This document shows positions 11,547-22,187 of a stretch of DNA of 64,000 nucleotides, in pieces. This DNA comes from Cercospora beticola (taxonomy: Eukaryota; Ascomycota; Dothideomycetes; Mycosphaerellales; Mycosphaerellaceae): the NCBI RefSeq assembly GCF_033473495.1, contig NC_088938.1:4108264-4172263 (forward strand), given 5' to 3'. Within the stretch, counting starts at the first letter, position 1, and each line of letters begins with the position of its first letter. The notes below the pieces were generated by a model. It was not told the DNA's origin. It made no database searches and saw nothing but the letters and a program-made list of their open reading frames with translations. A program made the translations under genes and the position numbers.

Positions 11547-12529
11547 ATGTCTGGAGTTTCCAGGGTGCCGGCGACCACCGTTTTCGGCTGGGGCCCTGCC
11601 CTAGTCAGCTTCGACTCGAACGTGGGTTATGGCGAAAATGGCAATATCAATATCAGCCTCAAAGTCATGATACTTGAGGGCACGAAAGGTCTGGTGATAC
11701 TCAGCGTCAGAGACCTGTCGACCAAGCCTCCCGGATATCGCAAACTTGCGATCCCACTCGAAAAGTGCTTCTCGATCGAGCCCGACCACGGCCTCCTGTT
11801 CAACGACCGCGACGAGCCCGCAGCTGGCGTCCTCAGCCACTACGTTGAGACGCTTGGCTTTGAGCTGCCCGAACCGCACTATACTGGGCCCAACTCGCAC
11901 ATGAAGAGAGGTTAGTATTTAATACGAACACTTGCTTTGCGTCTACGGCAACTGACCCCTTCCCAGGCAAACGCGTCTGGTATGGCCATCGCGAAAAGCA
12001 GTACCGCTACCTCGATCTCAGAATCATGGGCATTCCGGAGGGACTCAAGTGGAAGGGCACGCCGTTGGAGAAGATGTCGCATGAGGCTCAGGCAATCATT
12101 GCAGACTACGAAAAGCACCTTGATCTCGATTTTCTGGTGCTGAACGAAGCGAATTCCGACATGCCTCGCATCGACGAATTCATACGAATCTGCGAGAGGG
12201 TTCAAGAGGAGAGCGACCGTAGAGTTGCAATTGAAGCTCAAGGTACAAAGAAGACTTCTATTAGCGATCAAGAGGATACTCAGGATCAAAACGGGATCCG
12301 AGCCAACGAGGGAGAAGATGATATTTCTGCAGGCGAGCAGGGTCGCGAGAGATCGGGCAAGTTCAAGAAGAATCTGGCCACAATGCTTGTTGATATGGCG
12401 AGCATGGTGAAGGAGCTGTTGACATCTGACATTCTTGTCACGGAAGAAATGTCTGGTGCCAGTCTCAAGGCAGTAAGAGCGCTTCAGGAGCTTGCTGGAG
12501 TCACGAAAGAAGCCCGCGGTGGATCTTAG
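11547..12529 (+). CDS. Hypothetical protein (2 exons, 308 aa)
   Basis: Proposed exons are 11547-11910 and 11967-12529, separated by a 56-nt GT-AG intron with matching phase. The ATG at 11547 was chosen because the upstream in-frame extension starts with TTG. I recognise no family. The N-terminal 110 residues look like a compact globular domain with alternating hydrophobic residues (NINISLKVMILEGTKGLVILSVRDL). The middle is helical, residues about 200-250 are acidic and probably disordered, and the last 55 residues form predicted helices (KFKKNLATMLVDMASMVKEL). There is no signal peptide or membrane segment, so it is probably nuclear or cytosolic. Consistent phase and even coding character support a real gene. 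Confidence 0.65.
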
Positions 12530-13421
12530 TGCGCGTGGTTGCGGCCCGGAGGTGTTCCGCGTGCGTGATGAACTCCTCAGATCTGCTTAGCTGTTTTGAG
12601 TTCGCTTCAATTGGTGCTTGGAAGGAAGATTCGGACTCGACGTTGAAGCAATCTGCCTTGGCTTGCTTGACTACAGTAGTGTAGAGTGCCCTTTCTGACA
12701 ATTGGTTTCTGCTGCATCTTTGCCGTAATTTGCTTCTGGTAACAAAGTCATTGCGTTCATGAGGGGCTGAAAAGAAGAGGTCGAAGTCACAACATACTCA
12801 TCGATCAAGAACATAATACGCCCTTATTCGGCCCTCTCTCATTCTGTGACCACAGACTATGCCACTGAGTCGCGGTACGAAGCATGCTGGTTTTATGGCG
12901 TTCCTGGAGAACGCTATTCGTTGGTAGTTGATGCATACAGAAGTAAAGAATCGCGACCAAACGGGCGATCGTATGGGGTATGTCCACCAGAAGCTTTGAT
13001 TCGAATCTTGAATACTGATGGTTATGACAGTGATTGGATGCAACCGGAAACATCTGTCGTGATTAGATGCATTTCTTCTCGTTAATGGTGCCTTATCTGC
13101 TCGATCTCAGTAGTCCGAGGTGTCCTTCTGACGGCCAATCTCCGGCTCGATATCCAATACGGCGCCGGATCTATTGAAAGCTGTAGTTTCAAACGGTCTC
13201 GACTTAATTATGGAGCGTTGCTTTTTGGCTTCGACAATCTAGTCAGTACGGCATGGCGCCGATCGTTAGTTGCCGCATCTGTGCTTTTTTGTTCAGTCCA
13301 GGTCTCAGCTGTGCCATGTGTATATGTGTCGTTCAATGCCCTCTCTCCTCTAGACAAGAACTTACACCGACAAAACGAAGGCGCAGCCCCAGATCCAACT
13401 TCATTCACTCTCCAGCCAAGA
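12530..13421. other. Intergenic; nothing recognised
   Basis: No supported coding frame, RNA or repeat. The last part presumably contains the promoter of the small secreted protein gene at 13422. Confidence 0.45.
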
Positions 13422-13819
13422 ATGAAGACATTCCTGATCGCAGCCGTATGCGCATTCGCCGCAACGGTGACTGCAGCGGATTGCACCTACATGCCTTCAG
13501 GCGCATATACTTGTTCTCAGAGCTTCAACGGAGCGTTTCCCAATTACTTCCAGGTGAGATGTCTCCATTGGCTTTCTTGGAAGACCATTTACTAATTGCA
13601 CGCGTTCCCACAGTGCGCGAAAAATGCCGCCAACGATCCCACCAACAAGTTCGGACCCCCAGCCAATGATTGTCGGTATCTGAATTCGTACGGAGTCAAT
13701 AACGCCGACAAGATCTACTGCGTAAGTTTTTCTTTGCTTTTGTGGGCTTTAGGTGTCTCGTTCTCGGATCCAGTGATGAAGGGCTGACGGCATTGTGTCT
13801 GCAGTGCAAGCATCAGTGA
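13422..13819 (+). CDS. Small secreted cysteine-rich protein (3 exons, 84 aa)
   Basis: Proposed exons are 13422-13553, 13614-13721 and 13805-13819, all with GT-AG introns in phase 0. The precursor starts with a clear signal peptide (MKTFLIAAVCAFAATVTAA). The mature part of about 65 residues has six cysteines, the last two adjacent (YCCKHQ end), so three disulfide bonds are possible. The very short last exon (CKHQ) is the least certain piece. Size, secretion and cysteine content are those of fungal effector or antimicrobial-like proteins, but no family is recognised and no function is claimed. Confidence 0.65.
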
Positions 13820-14832
13820 TATCGGCACCTGTAGTGGCGTTGATGGTCGTAGAGTAGCCTTCATGCATTTTGAGTAGATGTGCGAACAAACATGCTAACT
13901 TACGTCTTCTTCCTCTCTCTATTTTAATGTCTGTCCTCATTGGTGATGTGCAGTGTCGTGCCCGAAGTCGGAATCCTTGGCACATACTTCTTAGAATGTG
14001 CTTCTATCCGGCACATTGCCGGCGCCCTTTAGGCAATCCGATGAGACGCGCGGGCTGGTTGCATGATGCTCGAGATTTATATCTGTGCATACGAGGGGGA
14101 GCGTCGTGACTTCGCAGGTGGGCAAATCGTGGGTGGGCTTGGTCGGTGTAATACTTCAACGAGACCGTGCCGCGATGGCTGTTCGGAGAGCAGGCACTGC
14201 TGTACAATGCCATTTCTCTTAGATTCAGCCTATCTTCAATGCCCATCAATCTTGCAAAGTCTTTCACGCCAAGCAGCACGTGCGATTGGAAGGCATGGTA
14301 AAGATCGGAGAGCGGACGGCAGAATGGTCGGGTAGCATAGAAACCGTGATAACACGTATGTGCTATTCTTGGCGGATATTCAAGTTCATGCACAGTGTCG
14401 TTTGCGGCGCGTACGGAGAAGAGTGAGGACTAGAGCACTAGTCAATTTGATCGTCAGCCAGCTCAAGTCAGTCTCTCATGCACATACTGCACACCGCTTG
14501 CCCTCCGGACCATTAGTAGCCGTAGCTACCTCTGATATCCTGTCTGCTCGGTTCTATGACTCCAAAGCGTAGTCTACTCTTCGATCTGGGATTGGAAGGC
14601 CAAAACGAGGACTCAGGAATCGAGACATGAAGGCCGATCAGAAGCGGTCGACATTTGGGCCGTCTCCGCATGTTTGTCGTTCCAGCTCGTCGTATCCGTT
14701 TCAATCGTGCCACCATTGGCTTGTTATCCACGAGCATCTGCAGCTCGGGAGGAGTTCTCTTCGTTGGTCATTCATCATGTACATCTGCAAGTGGCGCCAG
14801 TCGTGCATCAGTGCAAACACACTGCGGTCCAT
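13820..14832. other. Intergenic; nothing recognised
   Basis: About 1 kb between the 3' ends of two convergent genes. No supported gene or repeat. Confidence 0.45.
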
Positions 14833-16189
14833 CTACTCTTCGACTTCTTCCTCCTCATCGTACTCCCCTTCTCCCTCGGCATACCCCTCACCGTCCTCCT
14901 CACTGCTCTCTCCCTCCCCATCACTCTCCCCGCCAGACTCCACATAGTCCTCTTCCTCCTCGTCTTCCTGATCCTGCAATTGCTGTTCCGCTCGCTGCAG
15001 CTCTGTCAAACCATCCTCTCCTACTCCGCCTGCTGGCGCTTGTTCTCCTCCATCACCGTTTGCATCCTTCTTCTCCTTGTTCACATTGTAAGCTTTTGCG
15101 CGGCGTTCTGCCGCCATAGATGCGTCGTTCAGACCATGTCGCTTGACGTATTCATCGATTCCTGCAAAATCTGCCTGATCGATCATGCTGAATTCAACGT
15201 CTTTTCCTTCGGTACTCCCGCCTTCGGTTGCGGTAATGACGAGGTTGAACGTTCGTTGGAGGACGGAGGTGTAGCTTATGGATTCGACTGAGGAGAAAGG
15301 GAAGAAGGAGAGGGGCTTTTTGAAACCGAAGAGTATGCCGTTGGGGAGGAAGAAGAGGTAGCCTGGTGGAGGTTAGTCGAGTCCTCGAGGTTGTTGATCA
15401 CTGTGGCTGCTGATCGGACTTACCCTCTTTCGTGCCCCTATGCGCCTTTACATGATATGCCTTCTCGCCTTTACGATGCGACTGCGGAATGCTGCTCGCG
15501 AATTCGTTCTCGTCGGGGCGGACGACCTGCTTCCCGTACGCGTGTAGCAGATCGTTGAGCTCCGGTTCTGTGACAGTGATGTAGTTATCCTGCTCCGTCT
15601 TCGCGCGGCTTGCAGATGCTGCATCGTCTGGCTTCGTCTCGTTCATCGTGAACACAATCTGCTCGCATGATGTCCCATCCGCAGCCACTGCCCCTGCCTG
15701 GGGTATTATGACGAAGCTGGACTGCCGTTGCTGTTTCTCCGGCACAGGCAAGCAGAAGATCTGGTCGATCTGCCCATTGGGGATGGTGTATTCGATGTCA
15801 TTCGTCTGCGCATTGAGTAGCCGCACTTCTCGTCTCCTCGAATCTGACTGCTCGGCGACCAGCTGCAGCTTCAGCTTCTTTCGCGCCGGGACCTGGAAGC
15901 TGACATTCTTGCATTCGAAGGTCGTGGTCGGGTTGGCGATTCCAGCTCCTGCCGTCGTCCCATTTGTGCTCGACTGTGTAGGCTGTGATGCATCGTCCAG
16001 CTTCCGCTTCTTGGTGTTGCCGGGCTGTACAGACAAAGTCGCAGTCCCGCCGCGCACGTATCTGGCTATGTCGGCGAACAATGCCGGCAGTTCTCCCTGG
16101 TATTGCGTCCCGACTGCGACGATTCGTGCGGCCAAGTCGGGGTCACCCTGAAAGGCGGCCTGCACTTCAGTCGTCCAGTCTGCGGCCAT
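14833..16189 (-). CDS. RTT106: Histone chaperone RTT106 (2 exons, 431 aa)
   Basis: Nuclear H3-H4 chaperone acting in replication-coupled nucleosome assembly and heterochromatin silencing. Exons are 16189-15424 and 15362-14833, with a 61-nt intron. The N-terminus is helical (homodimerisation region). The tandem PH-like core starts near [20 protein letters not shown] and continues through [22 protein letters not shown]. The second PH half follows the intron ([20 protein letters not shown], then [14 protein letters not shown]). The last 60 residues are an acidic Glu/Asp tail, as in other Rtt106 proteins, which helps hold histones. Start and intron are both well supported. It is transcribed divergently from the secreted protein gene at 16638. 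Confidence 0.88.
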
Positions 16190-16637
16190 GGTGCGACGTC
16201 CAGTCGGGGTGTTGTGGAAGTGATGTGTTGATCAGAACTTCTTGCACCAGGACAGCTCGAGCATCGCGTACGAGAAGCGACGCGCCGACGCCAAGGGAGT
16301 GAAGCCACTCCGCCGAGTCGATACCAAGGCTGCACAAGGCAACTCTACCGCAGCGACAACCAGTCATGCTCCTCCCAGCGATGCGCCTCGGACTAATCCT
16401 AGCACAATCCGTGGCGTTTGTGCTACTATAACACCAGCGCCGTGGCATTCCTCGTCCTTGGCTCCTCCGCCGTCAAGCCTTGCGCCAACCACGTGCGTCG
16501 TCATGGCACAACCATACCACCGCCGCCGCCGCCGGCGGGGATGTCCTTTTCATCATCTTCCACCCTCCAGCATCCTTATCGCAAGTCCTGGGAAGGCCTG
16601 CAAAGGCAGATTGCGGCGGGCGTTGTAGCATACCAAG
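16190..16637. promoter_or_regulatory. Intergenic between RTT106 and a secreted protein gene
   Basis: A 448-bp divergent promoter region, GC-rich, with a gcc/gccg-rich run around 16518-16540. No gene supported. Confidence 0.45.
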
Positions 16638-17447
16638 ATGCGCGCAGCTGTTATCGCGGCCAGCCTGGCGGCGGGCGCTTGGGCGCAAGATGTGACACCA
16701 CTCACTACGGCTTCTAGCACATCGGCAACAGGATCGCCTTCGCCCACAGGAACTTCGATTGTGTCTCTCTTCCTTCCTATGGGCAGCCCGGACCAGATTG
16801 AAGCGTCTATCATCTCAGCTGTAAGCGACCCAATGCGACGCCAAGACTGAAGCCTGATGCGACCATCTGCTTTGAGGCGCATGTATATAAGCGGAATTGA
16901 CGAAATATACAGTCTCCGAATCATACAGCCTTTGCGCTCGGCTGCGGGAACAATGTGTCGACCTCGGATTGTGGGTGGGATCCGCCCATCACAGTCACCG
17001 AAGGCGAGAGTACCATCATCTGGACCAACACGCACAAAGGACAAGAGTATGCATCTCTATGTTGGGTGTCTCTGCTTTGCTAATGTATACATCAGAGATG
17101 TGAGCGCGACCATCCCTTTCATGACTCTGGAATGCGCTCTGGTGGGAGCGCATACCACCGAAAGTCCCATCAACGGTGCCAGCTCAGCTGTTTGCACGGC
17201 CAGGTCCACCATCAACAACCTCGGCGTGGTCGCCAGCACAACTGTGCTCGCTAGTACCGAGATCAGCTATATGCCTGTGACCATCACCGCCGGTATGGAG
17301 AAGATTGCCGCTGCTTCGGAATACGCCGCGACGGCTGTGTATGAGAGCGAGACGAGCTCTGCCGGAGCGCCTGCCATGACCGGAATGGCCGCCTTGGGCT
17401 TGAGTGGAGTTGCTGGACTTGGTGTCGCTGTTCTTGGTGTTCTTTGA
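16638..17447 (+). CDS. Secreted, probably GPI-anchored surface protein (3 exons, 222 aa)
   Basis: Proposed exons are 16638-16820, 16913-17046 and 17096-17447, with all phases consistent. The N-terminal signal peptide is MRAAVIAASLAAGAWAQ. A Ser/Thr-rich stretch follows (TTASSTSATGSPSPTGTS), as in O-mannosylated wall proteins. The middle has four cysteines in a small extracellular domain (LGCGNN, SDCGWD, LECALVG, AVCTAR). The C-terminus is a Ser/Ala/Gly region followed by a hydrophobic tail (GLSGVAGLGVAVLGVL) with no charged end, typical of a GPI-anchor signal. I do not recognise the domain. A cell-wall or plasma-membrane surface role is inferred from topology only. Confidence 0.75.
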
Positions 17448-18657
17448 CCTTGTTCTGCCCAGTATATGGAGAGACGAGCTGCTGAAATGATCAGCCCAGG
17501 CATATCGTCTTTGCAGTGACAGCAACAACATACCCTGCATCAGGCGACCAAGGCTTCCTTGAGGAGTACTTTGGAGGATTCTACTCCAACAGCATTCAGT
17601 CGGCTCCTGTATAGCTGTTTGGAGGATCTCTCGGCTGGGGAGCACGACTGGAGTTGATGAAAGACATGATTGCGGAAACGTTCTTGCTGGCCTCGGATCT
17701 GGAGCTGGATTACTTGCTTGATGCACAGGTACGGCACGACCAGCATGGCGAACCTTCTGCTTCATATACTGGATCCTCTTTCTTCTGGACCGACATCATC
17801 GGCTGACTGTCACGTCCGAATGGTGGTGCCGTTCCAAGCTTCGCCTACAAAGCAGTGCCTACCAACAAGAACCAACATGCTTCAGAACTTGCGGACGCGA
17901 AAACCGATACGAACTAGCACAATGCTGCAGATTGCTCAGACACCAATTTTGGGACTTTCAAAACTCCGCATCATCAGTTTGGTGTCTGGGGCGTAGGCTT
18001 CGCCCAGTTGCATATCCAAAAGCGGTTAGACCCGTCCCAAAATAGCAGAAGGATGCAGGAACAACAAGAACACAAGCACTACTCGCATGTGCAGTGTAGT
18101 TGAATCCAACACCGGCGCAGGTCGCTATAGAGGCCACTGATGAGATCACCGTGTGCGGGTCTGGAGGCAGCAGCGACTAGATGCCCTCTGCGATTCGTTT
18201 GATCCTGCAGGAGCCAAATCTAGGCACGCTCATGCCGTAGGGCTGAAGTTATATTCTCCGTCGGCTGAGTCTGTTCGTTTGGACATCTGCTGGGCGGCCT
18301 CTGTCTGATGGCCGGTTCGGCGTTGGCCCTTGATGGAGGTGGCCGTTGCGGGAAGTGAACTGGGTGGTACATGATGCTGCTTGTGCGAGCCAGTCTTCCC
18401 CGATGTGGAGTCTTCACACCAATGGCACACGACCGTTGAAGTGAGTCGAAGTGGATTGTTGCAAGACTTATCACGTTGCAAGTGATTTGCCTCGTCGGCA
18501 GCATGCGCCGTTTGCCCTTGCCTGCCAAAGAGCTTGTGCCGTCATCAACGGTCGCGCTAGCTCGCAGCCCGCCCACAAAGCTTTCGACTTTCTTCCCACA
18601 ACAACTTCATCCACCTTCTGGGATATTCTTCTTTGCGACGCTGCGTCTTCCGTCAAG
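17448..18657. other. Intergenic; nothing recognised
   Basis: About 1.2 kb with only short, unsupported frames. The final 200 bp before 18658 is probably the promoter of the next gene. Confidence 0.45.
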
Positions 18658-19905
18658 ATGGACGCCAACGAGCTGGCGCTGATGCTCGCTGATCTCGACA
18701 ACTCGCGCCGAGACGGCCTGTCCGCCCCAGACGAGGCCCAGGCGCGCCGCGGAGGCTCCTACAACCGCGACTTCGAGAAGGCGCAGTACGTCGAGCAAGA
18801 GAACGCAAGCCGTCAAGCGAGACTTGCCGGCTCTCCCACCAACGCCATTCATGCCCACCTTCAAGCCTGGAACAATGCGTCGAGCTTTGGCAAAGACGAG
18901 ACTGCCGAGCTGACCACGAATTGGGCCGATGGGCAAGGCCATCGCCTTATGCTCGCGCAAAAGATGGGTGATAACGGGCACGGGGCGCATATGGGCTCAT
19001 ACCAGCACGAACGTCGTCCTCGCATCCAACAGGTAGAGCTGCCGCGCCCTGTTCGTGATCCGAATCGTCAGCGCGCTCCTTCGCCGCGCAGCGGAGGCGT
19101 GACTCGCTGGGTCAATGGCGTTGCTGTCAAGAGCACCACTCCTGTCGCACCATCGCGTGCTGCTCAGAAGCCTATGGCACCTCCAATCTCGAGCGCCCCT
19201 TCATTCGCGCCATCTCCAGTACACAGGCCGCTGGCTCGCGCGATCTCGCGTGCCTCCCCGATCCCACCGCCATCTCCAGCACCGAAGCCCGCTACGCGCT
19301 CGCTCGTCAGCACTACATCAGCCTCAAGCACTCCTCCGATCTCGAGAGCTCCATCAGTCGCGCCACCTGCACCTCAGCCTGCGGTGCGCGCACCGCTCAG
19401 CCCGGAGGCAGCCTCGCCACTCGCTGCACCACGCCCAGTGGCACGCTCTGCCGGGTTCTCTCCTGTGGTCGCCAACAAGCCTCTGCAGACACAGAAGGCC
19501 AGAGAGCCGGCTTTCACGGAAGCTTCGCTCAACATCGAGAGCGTTTCCAGCTTGTCCTCCAACACCCCGAAAGTGAGAGAATCAGTCACCACGAACGGGG
19601 ATATCAAGAAGAGTGAATCGCTTCCGAGTCCACCCGACTCCGCCGAGCGTCCACGTCGCAAATCCTTCACCGAGACTGCCCTCGATGCTCTTCAGACGGT
19701 TGGGACGGCTGTGAAGGCTGTATTTAACGGGATCCTCGATGTGAACTACTACGACGGCGAGGGTACTCATCGCGGGTACCGCCGCATAGAGGTCGCTGCT
19801 CCGCTGAGAGTTAACGTCGACGTTCGGGCGAAGGGCGAGTACGACCCACTTCAGATGGCCGCGGAGATGGAGGCTTTGGCGAAGTACTTGATCCGCAACT
19901 TCTAA
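18658..19905 (+). CDS. Proline/serine-rich disordered protein (single exon, 415 aa)
   Basis: The ATG at 18658 gives MDANELALMLADLDNSRR and follows a pyrimidine-rich leader. Upstream in-frame sequence is lower quality and was not used. Residues 1 to about 110 are charged and partly helical. Residues about 135-270 are almost entirely Pro, Ala and Ser with repeated (A/S)P(S/A)P-like units, so intrinsically disordered. A Ser-rich linker follows, and then a compact C-terminal part (FTETALDALQTVGTAVKAVF, then RRIEVAAPLRVNVDVRAKGE). There is no signal peptide. I do not recognise the family. The C-terminal 90 residues are the likeliest conserved domain. Confidence 0.65.
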   Translation: MDANELALMLADLDNSRRDGLSAPDEAQARRGGSYNRDFEKAQYVEQENASRQARLAGSPTNAIHAHLQAWNNASSFGKDETAELTTNWADGQGHRLMLAQKMGDNGHGAHMGSYQHERRPRIQQVELPRPVRDPNRQRAPSPRSGGVTRWVNGVAVKSTTPVAPSRAAQKPMAPPISSAPSFAPSPVHRPLARAISRASPIPPPSPAPKPATRSLVSTTSASSTPPISRAPSVAPPAPQPAVRAPLSPEAASPLAAPRPVARSAGFSPVVANKPLQTQKAREPAFTEASLNIESVSSLSSNTPKVRESVTTNGDIKKSESLPSPPDSAERPRRKSFTETALDALQTVGTAVKAVFNGILDVNYYDGEGTHRGYRRIEVAAPLRVNVDVRAKGEYDPLQMAAEMEALAKYLIRNF

Positions 19906-20447
19906 GCTAGAGAGATAAGCTGGGGAGAGAAAATGAAATGTGTTGCTTCGGCAATGCCAGAGAGATGGACAGAGATTGCAACAGTCTTCTTATCGTTCAT
20001 GGAGGCAGTGGTGGTGGTGGCGGTTTTGTCACTGAGTCGTAGAAAAGTATGAATCGTTTGCATTGGACTGATAGTCTACAAAAGCATTCTTGGAGTCCCG
20101 TATTTTGTTCATTCCTTATGTCGTTCGCAGTGAGGCCACTCTGACTACTTCTCCCGTGCAGCATACGATACGAATAACAGGAACACCACATGGCAGCCAC
20201 ATGCATAGGCACGCGTTTCGGCATTGGCGTGCTTTCTTGCCCCACTTTCGTCCTCCTCGGCCGACTTGTTGGCCGAAAGTGTTGGCCGACCGACCTCAGC
20301 TGTCGCCACAACCACTGCTGATTGCATCTTCTCGGTTTCACGATAGCTTGAAAGATTTTCCAAAGAAGTACATTGCAGTCGATACTGAAGCCTCAATTTG
20401 ATAAAGAGAGCATCCCGTACAAGCCAAGAAGCGTCGAACGAGAAACG
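19906..20447. other. Intergenic; nothing recognised
   Basis: Contains a short gtggtggtggtggcgg-like run near 20010. No gene supported. Upstream region of the acyltransferase gene. Confidence 0.45.
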
Positions 20448-21629
20448 ATGCTTCAGATTCATTGTACTGGCTCGCCGAGAGAGGTGTGCATACATACTTT
20501 ACTCTTTTCTTTCCTCCAATGATATTCGCTATGATGATATGAATACTACTGACAAGATGGAAATGTGTAGATCGGTCTAACCCACGGCACCCTCGCCAAA
20601 CCTCTCATCCACCGAACAATCGCATTCTATAGCTCCCAATTCCAAGCTTCATCGAAACTATCTTGGCCAGAAGTCCGTGTCCTCGCGAAAGAATTTATTC
20701 CGAACATCAAAACTCAATGGCCAGCTTATTTGGAGGAACTTGAAGGTATTGCAGAGGGCGCGGGAGTAGAAGTGGAGGATATTGTGGCTTGTAATGTTAG
20801 GACGGAAATTACGTTTGGCTTGTGGAGTGATGGGTGTACGGCTTTGGGGTGGAAAGTCGACAGAGATGGAGGAGCTGGGGAGAGTTGGTTGGCGCAAAAT
20901 TGGGATTGGGATCCGAGACAGGGGGAGAATTTGATTTTGGTGAGTATTGATGTACCGGGTAGACAGACGAGGATTAAAATGGTTACTGAAGCGGGGATCA
21001 TTGGGAAGATTGGATTGAATTCTCATGGGGTGGGGGTTTGTTTGAATGCTATTAAGGCGAGAGGGATGGATAAGGGGAGGCTTCCTGTTCATTTGGGGTT
21101 GAGGAAGGTGCTGGAGAGTAAGTCGAGGGAGGAAGCTGTGAGGGAGTTGGAGAGGGTGGGGATTGCATCGGCTTGTCATATGTTGATTTCTGATGCTGGT
21201 GGAAGTGTGGGTTTGGAGTGGTCTGCGAAGGGGGTGAAGAAGGTGGAAATGAATGGGAGGGGACAGGTGTTTCATAGTAATCATTTTTTGGAGAAGCATC
21301 CGGATGGGGTGGAGGATACGGATTGGTTGGTGGATAGTCGGTTTCGGGTGAGGAGGATTGAGGAGTTGGTGAAGCGGGTTGAGGAGAAGACTGCAGGGAA
21401 GGAGGTTGGATGGGAGGACGTGAGAGACATTTTTCGCGATGAGGAGAACTGGCCGGGAGCGATTTGTAGGAGTGCCAAGGGGAAGAGTACGAGTCAGACT
21501 TTGTTTAACATTGTGATGGAGTTGAGGGAGAAGAAGGCAAAAGTTGTGATTGGAAGACCGACAGAGGGCGGAGAAGAGATTGAGCTGAGTTTCGAAGAAA
21601 GCAGTGGTCGGGAAAGTGCAAGATTGTAA
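20448..21629 (+). CDS. Acyl-CoA:6-aminopenicillanate acyltransferase-like (peptidase C45) with PTS1 (2 exons, 364 aa)
   Basis: Ntn-hydrolase of the C45 family, whose best-known member transfers acyl groups from CoA in penicillin synthesis. Members elsewhere act on other amides. Exon 1 (20448-20483) encodes MLQIHCTGSPRE. An 87-nt intron follows, and exon 2 (20571-21629) continues IGLTHGTLAKPLIHR. The DGCT motif places the autocatalytic nucleophile at Cys101, close to Cys103 of the Penicillium enzyme. Next come WDWDPRQGENL, KMVTEAGIIGKIGLNS and LNAIKARG, all typical of the family. The protein ends in ARL, a peroxisomal targeting signal, as in the Penicillium enzyme. No isopenicillin N synthase or NRPS sits beside it, so penicillin synthesis is not implied. 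Peroxisomal location is inferred from the tripeptide. Confidence 0.82.
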
Positions 21630-22187
21630 GGATCGACAGATCGGGGACGAAAGGTGGCTGCGTTTGTGACAGCATCAGTAACCTCTGCATACAACAGTCT
21701 CGCTAAACAAACATCAAACTCAGCGGCTACCTCTCGTACCTTGTTCCTTCCAGAACTCGAAGAGCTTCAGACAGCGTGCTGCCCCAATGCAAGCTTCAAG
21801 ATGCCGCCATGACCCGACGGCAGCTGGCAGAGCCCATTCCTCGTGTCGACTCCTTGTCCATCATCCCGGAAGCCGGGTACTCAATCGAATTTTGGAGTAT
21901 TTGAGCTCAGTAGTCCTACGGTCCCTCTGTCTGGTGTGCTGACTGTTTCAGCGATGAGTTGGGCTGTCGCACAAGACCGTTGGGGAAGCTCTCGAAAGTT
22001 TAGCACTCATCTGTGCCAGTCCTGGTCGGCATTGTTGGTAGGTACGTAGAACCTCACTGCTGGAAACTCTGACGTCCTCCTTTCTGTTATTACCAGATCG
22101 ACGAGTGTGATGCTGGAACTTCAAACAAGACGCTCACGAATCAAGTGAGGTTCGTGCACTCGGTAGCCGGTTGCAAATCGCTGGCCG
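21630..22187. other. Intergenic between convergent genes; nothing recognised
   Basis: No supported gene, RNA or repeat in this 558-bp stretch. Confidence 0.4.

Noticed and set aside
20448..21629. Beta-lactam biosynthesis cluster
   Set aside because: Only an acyltransferase-like gene is present; neighbours are unrelated.
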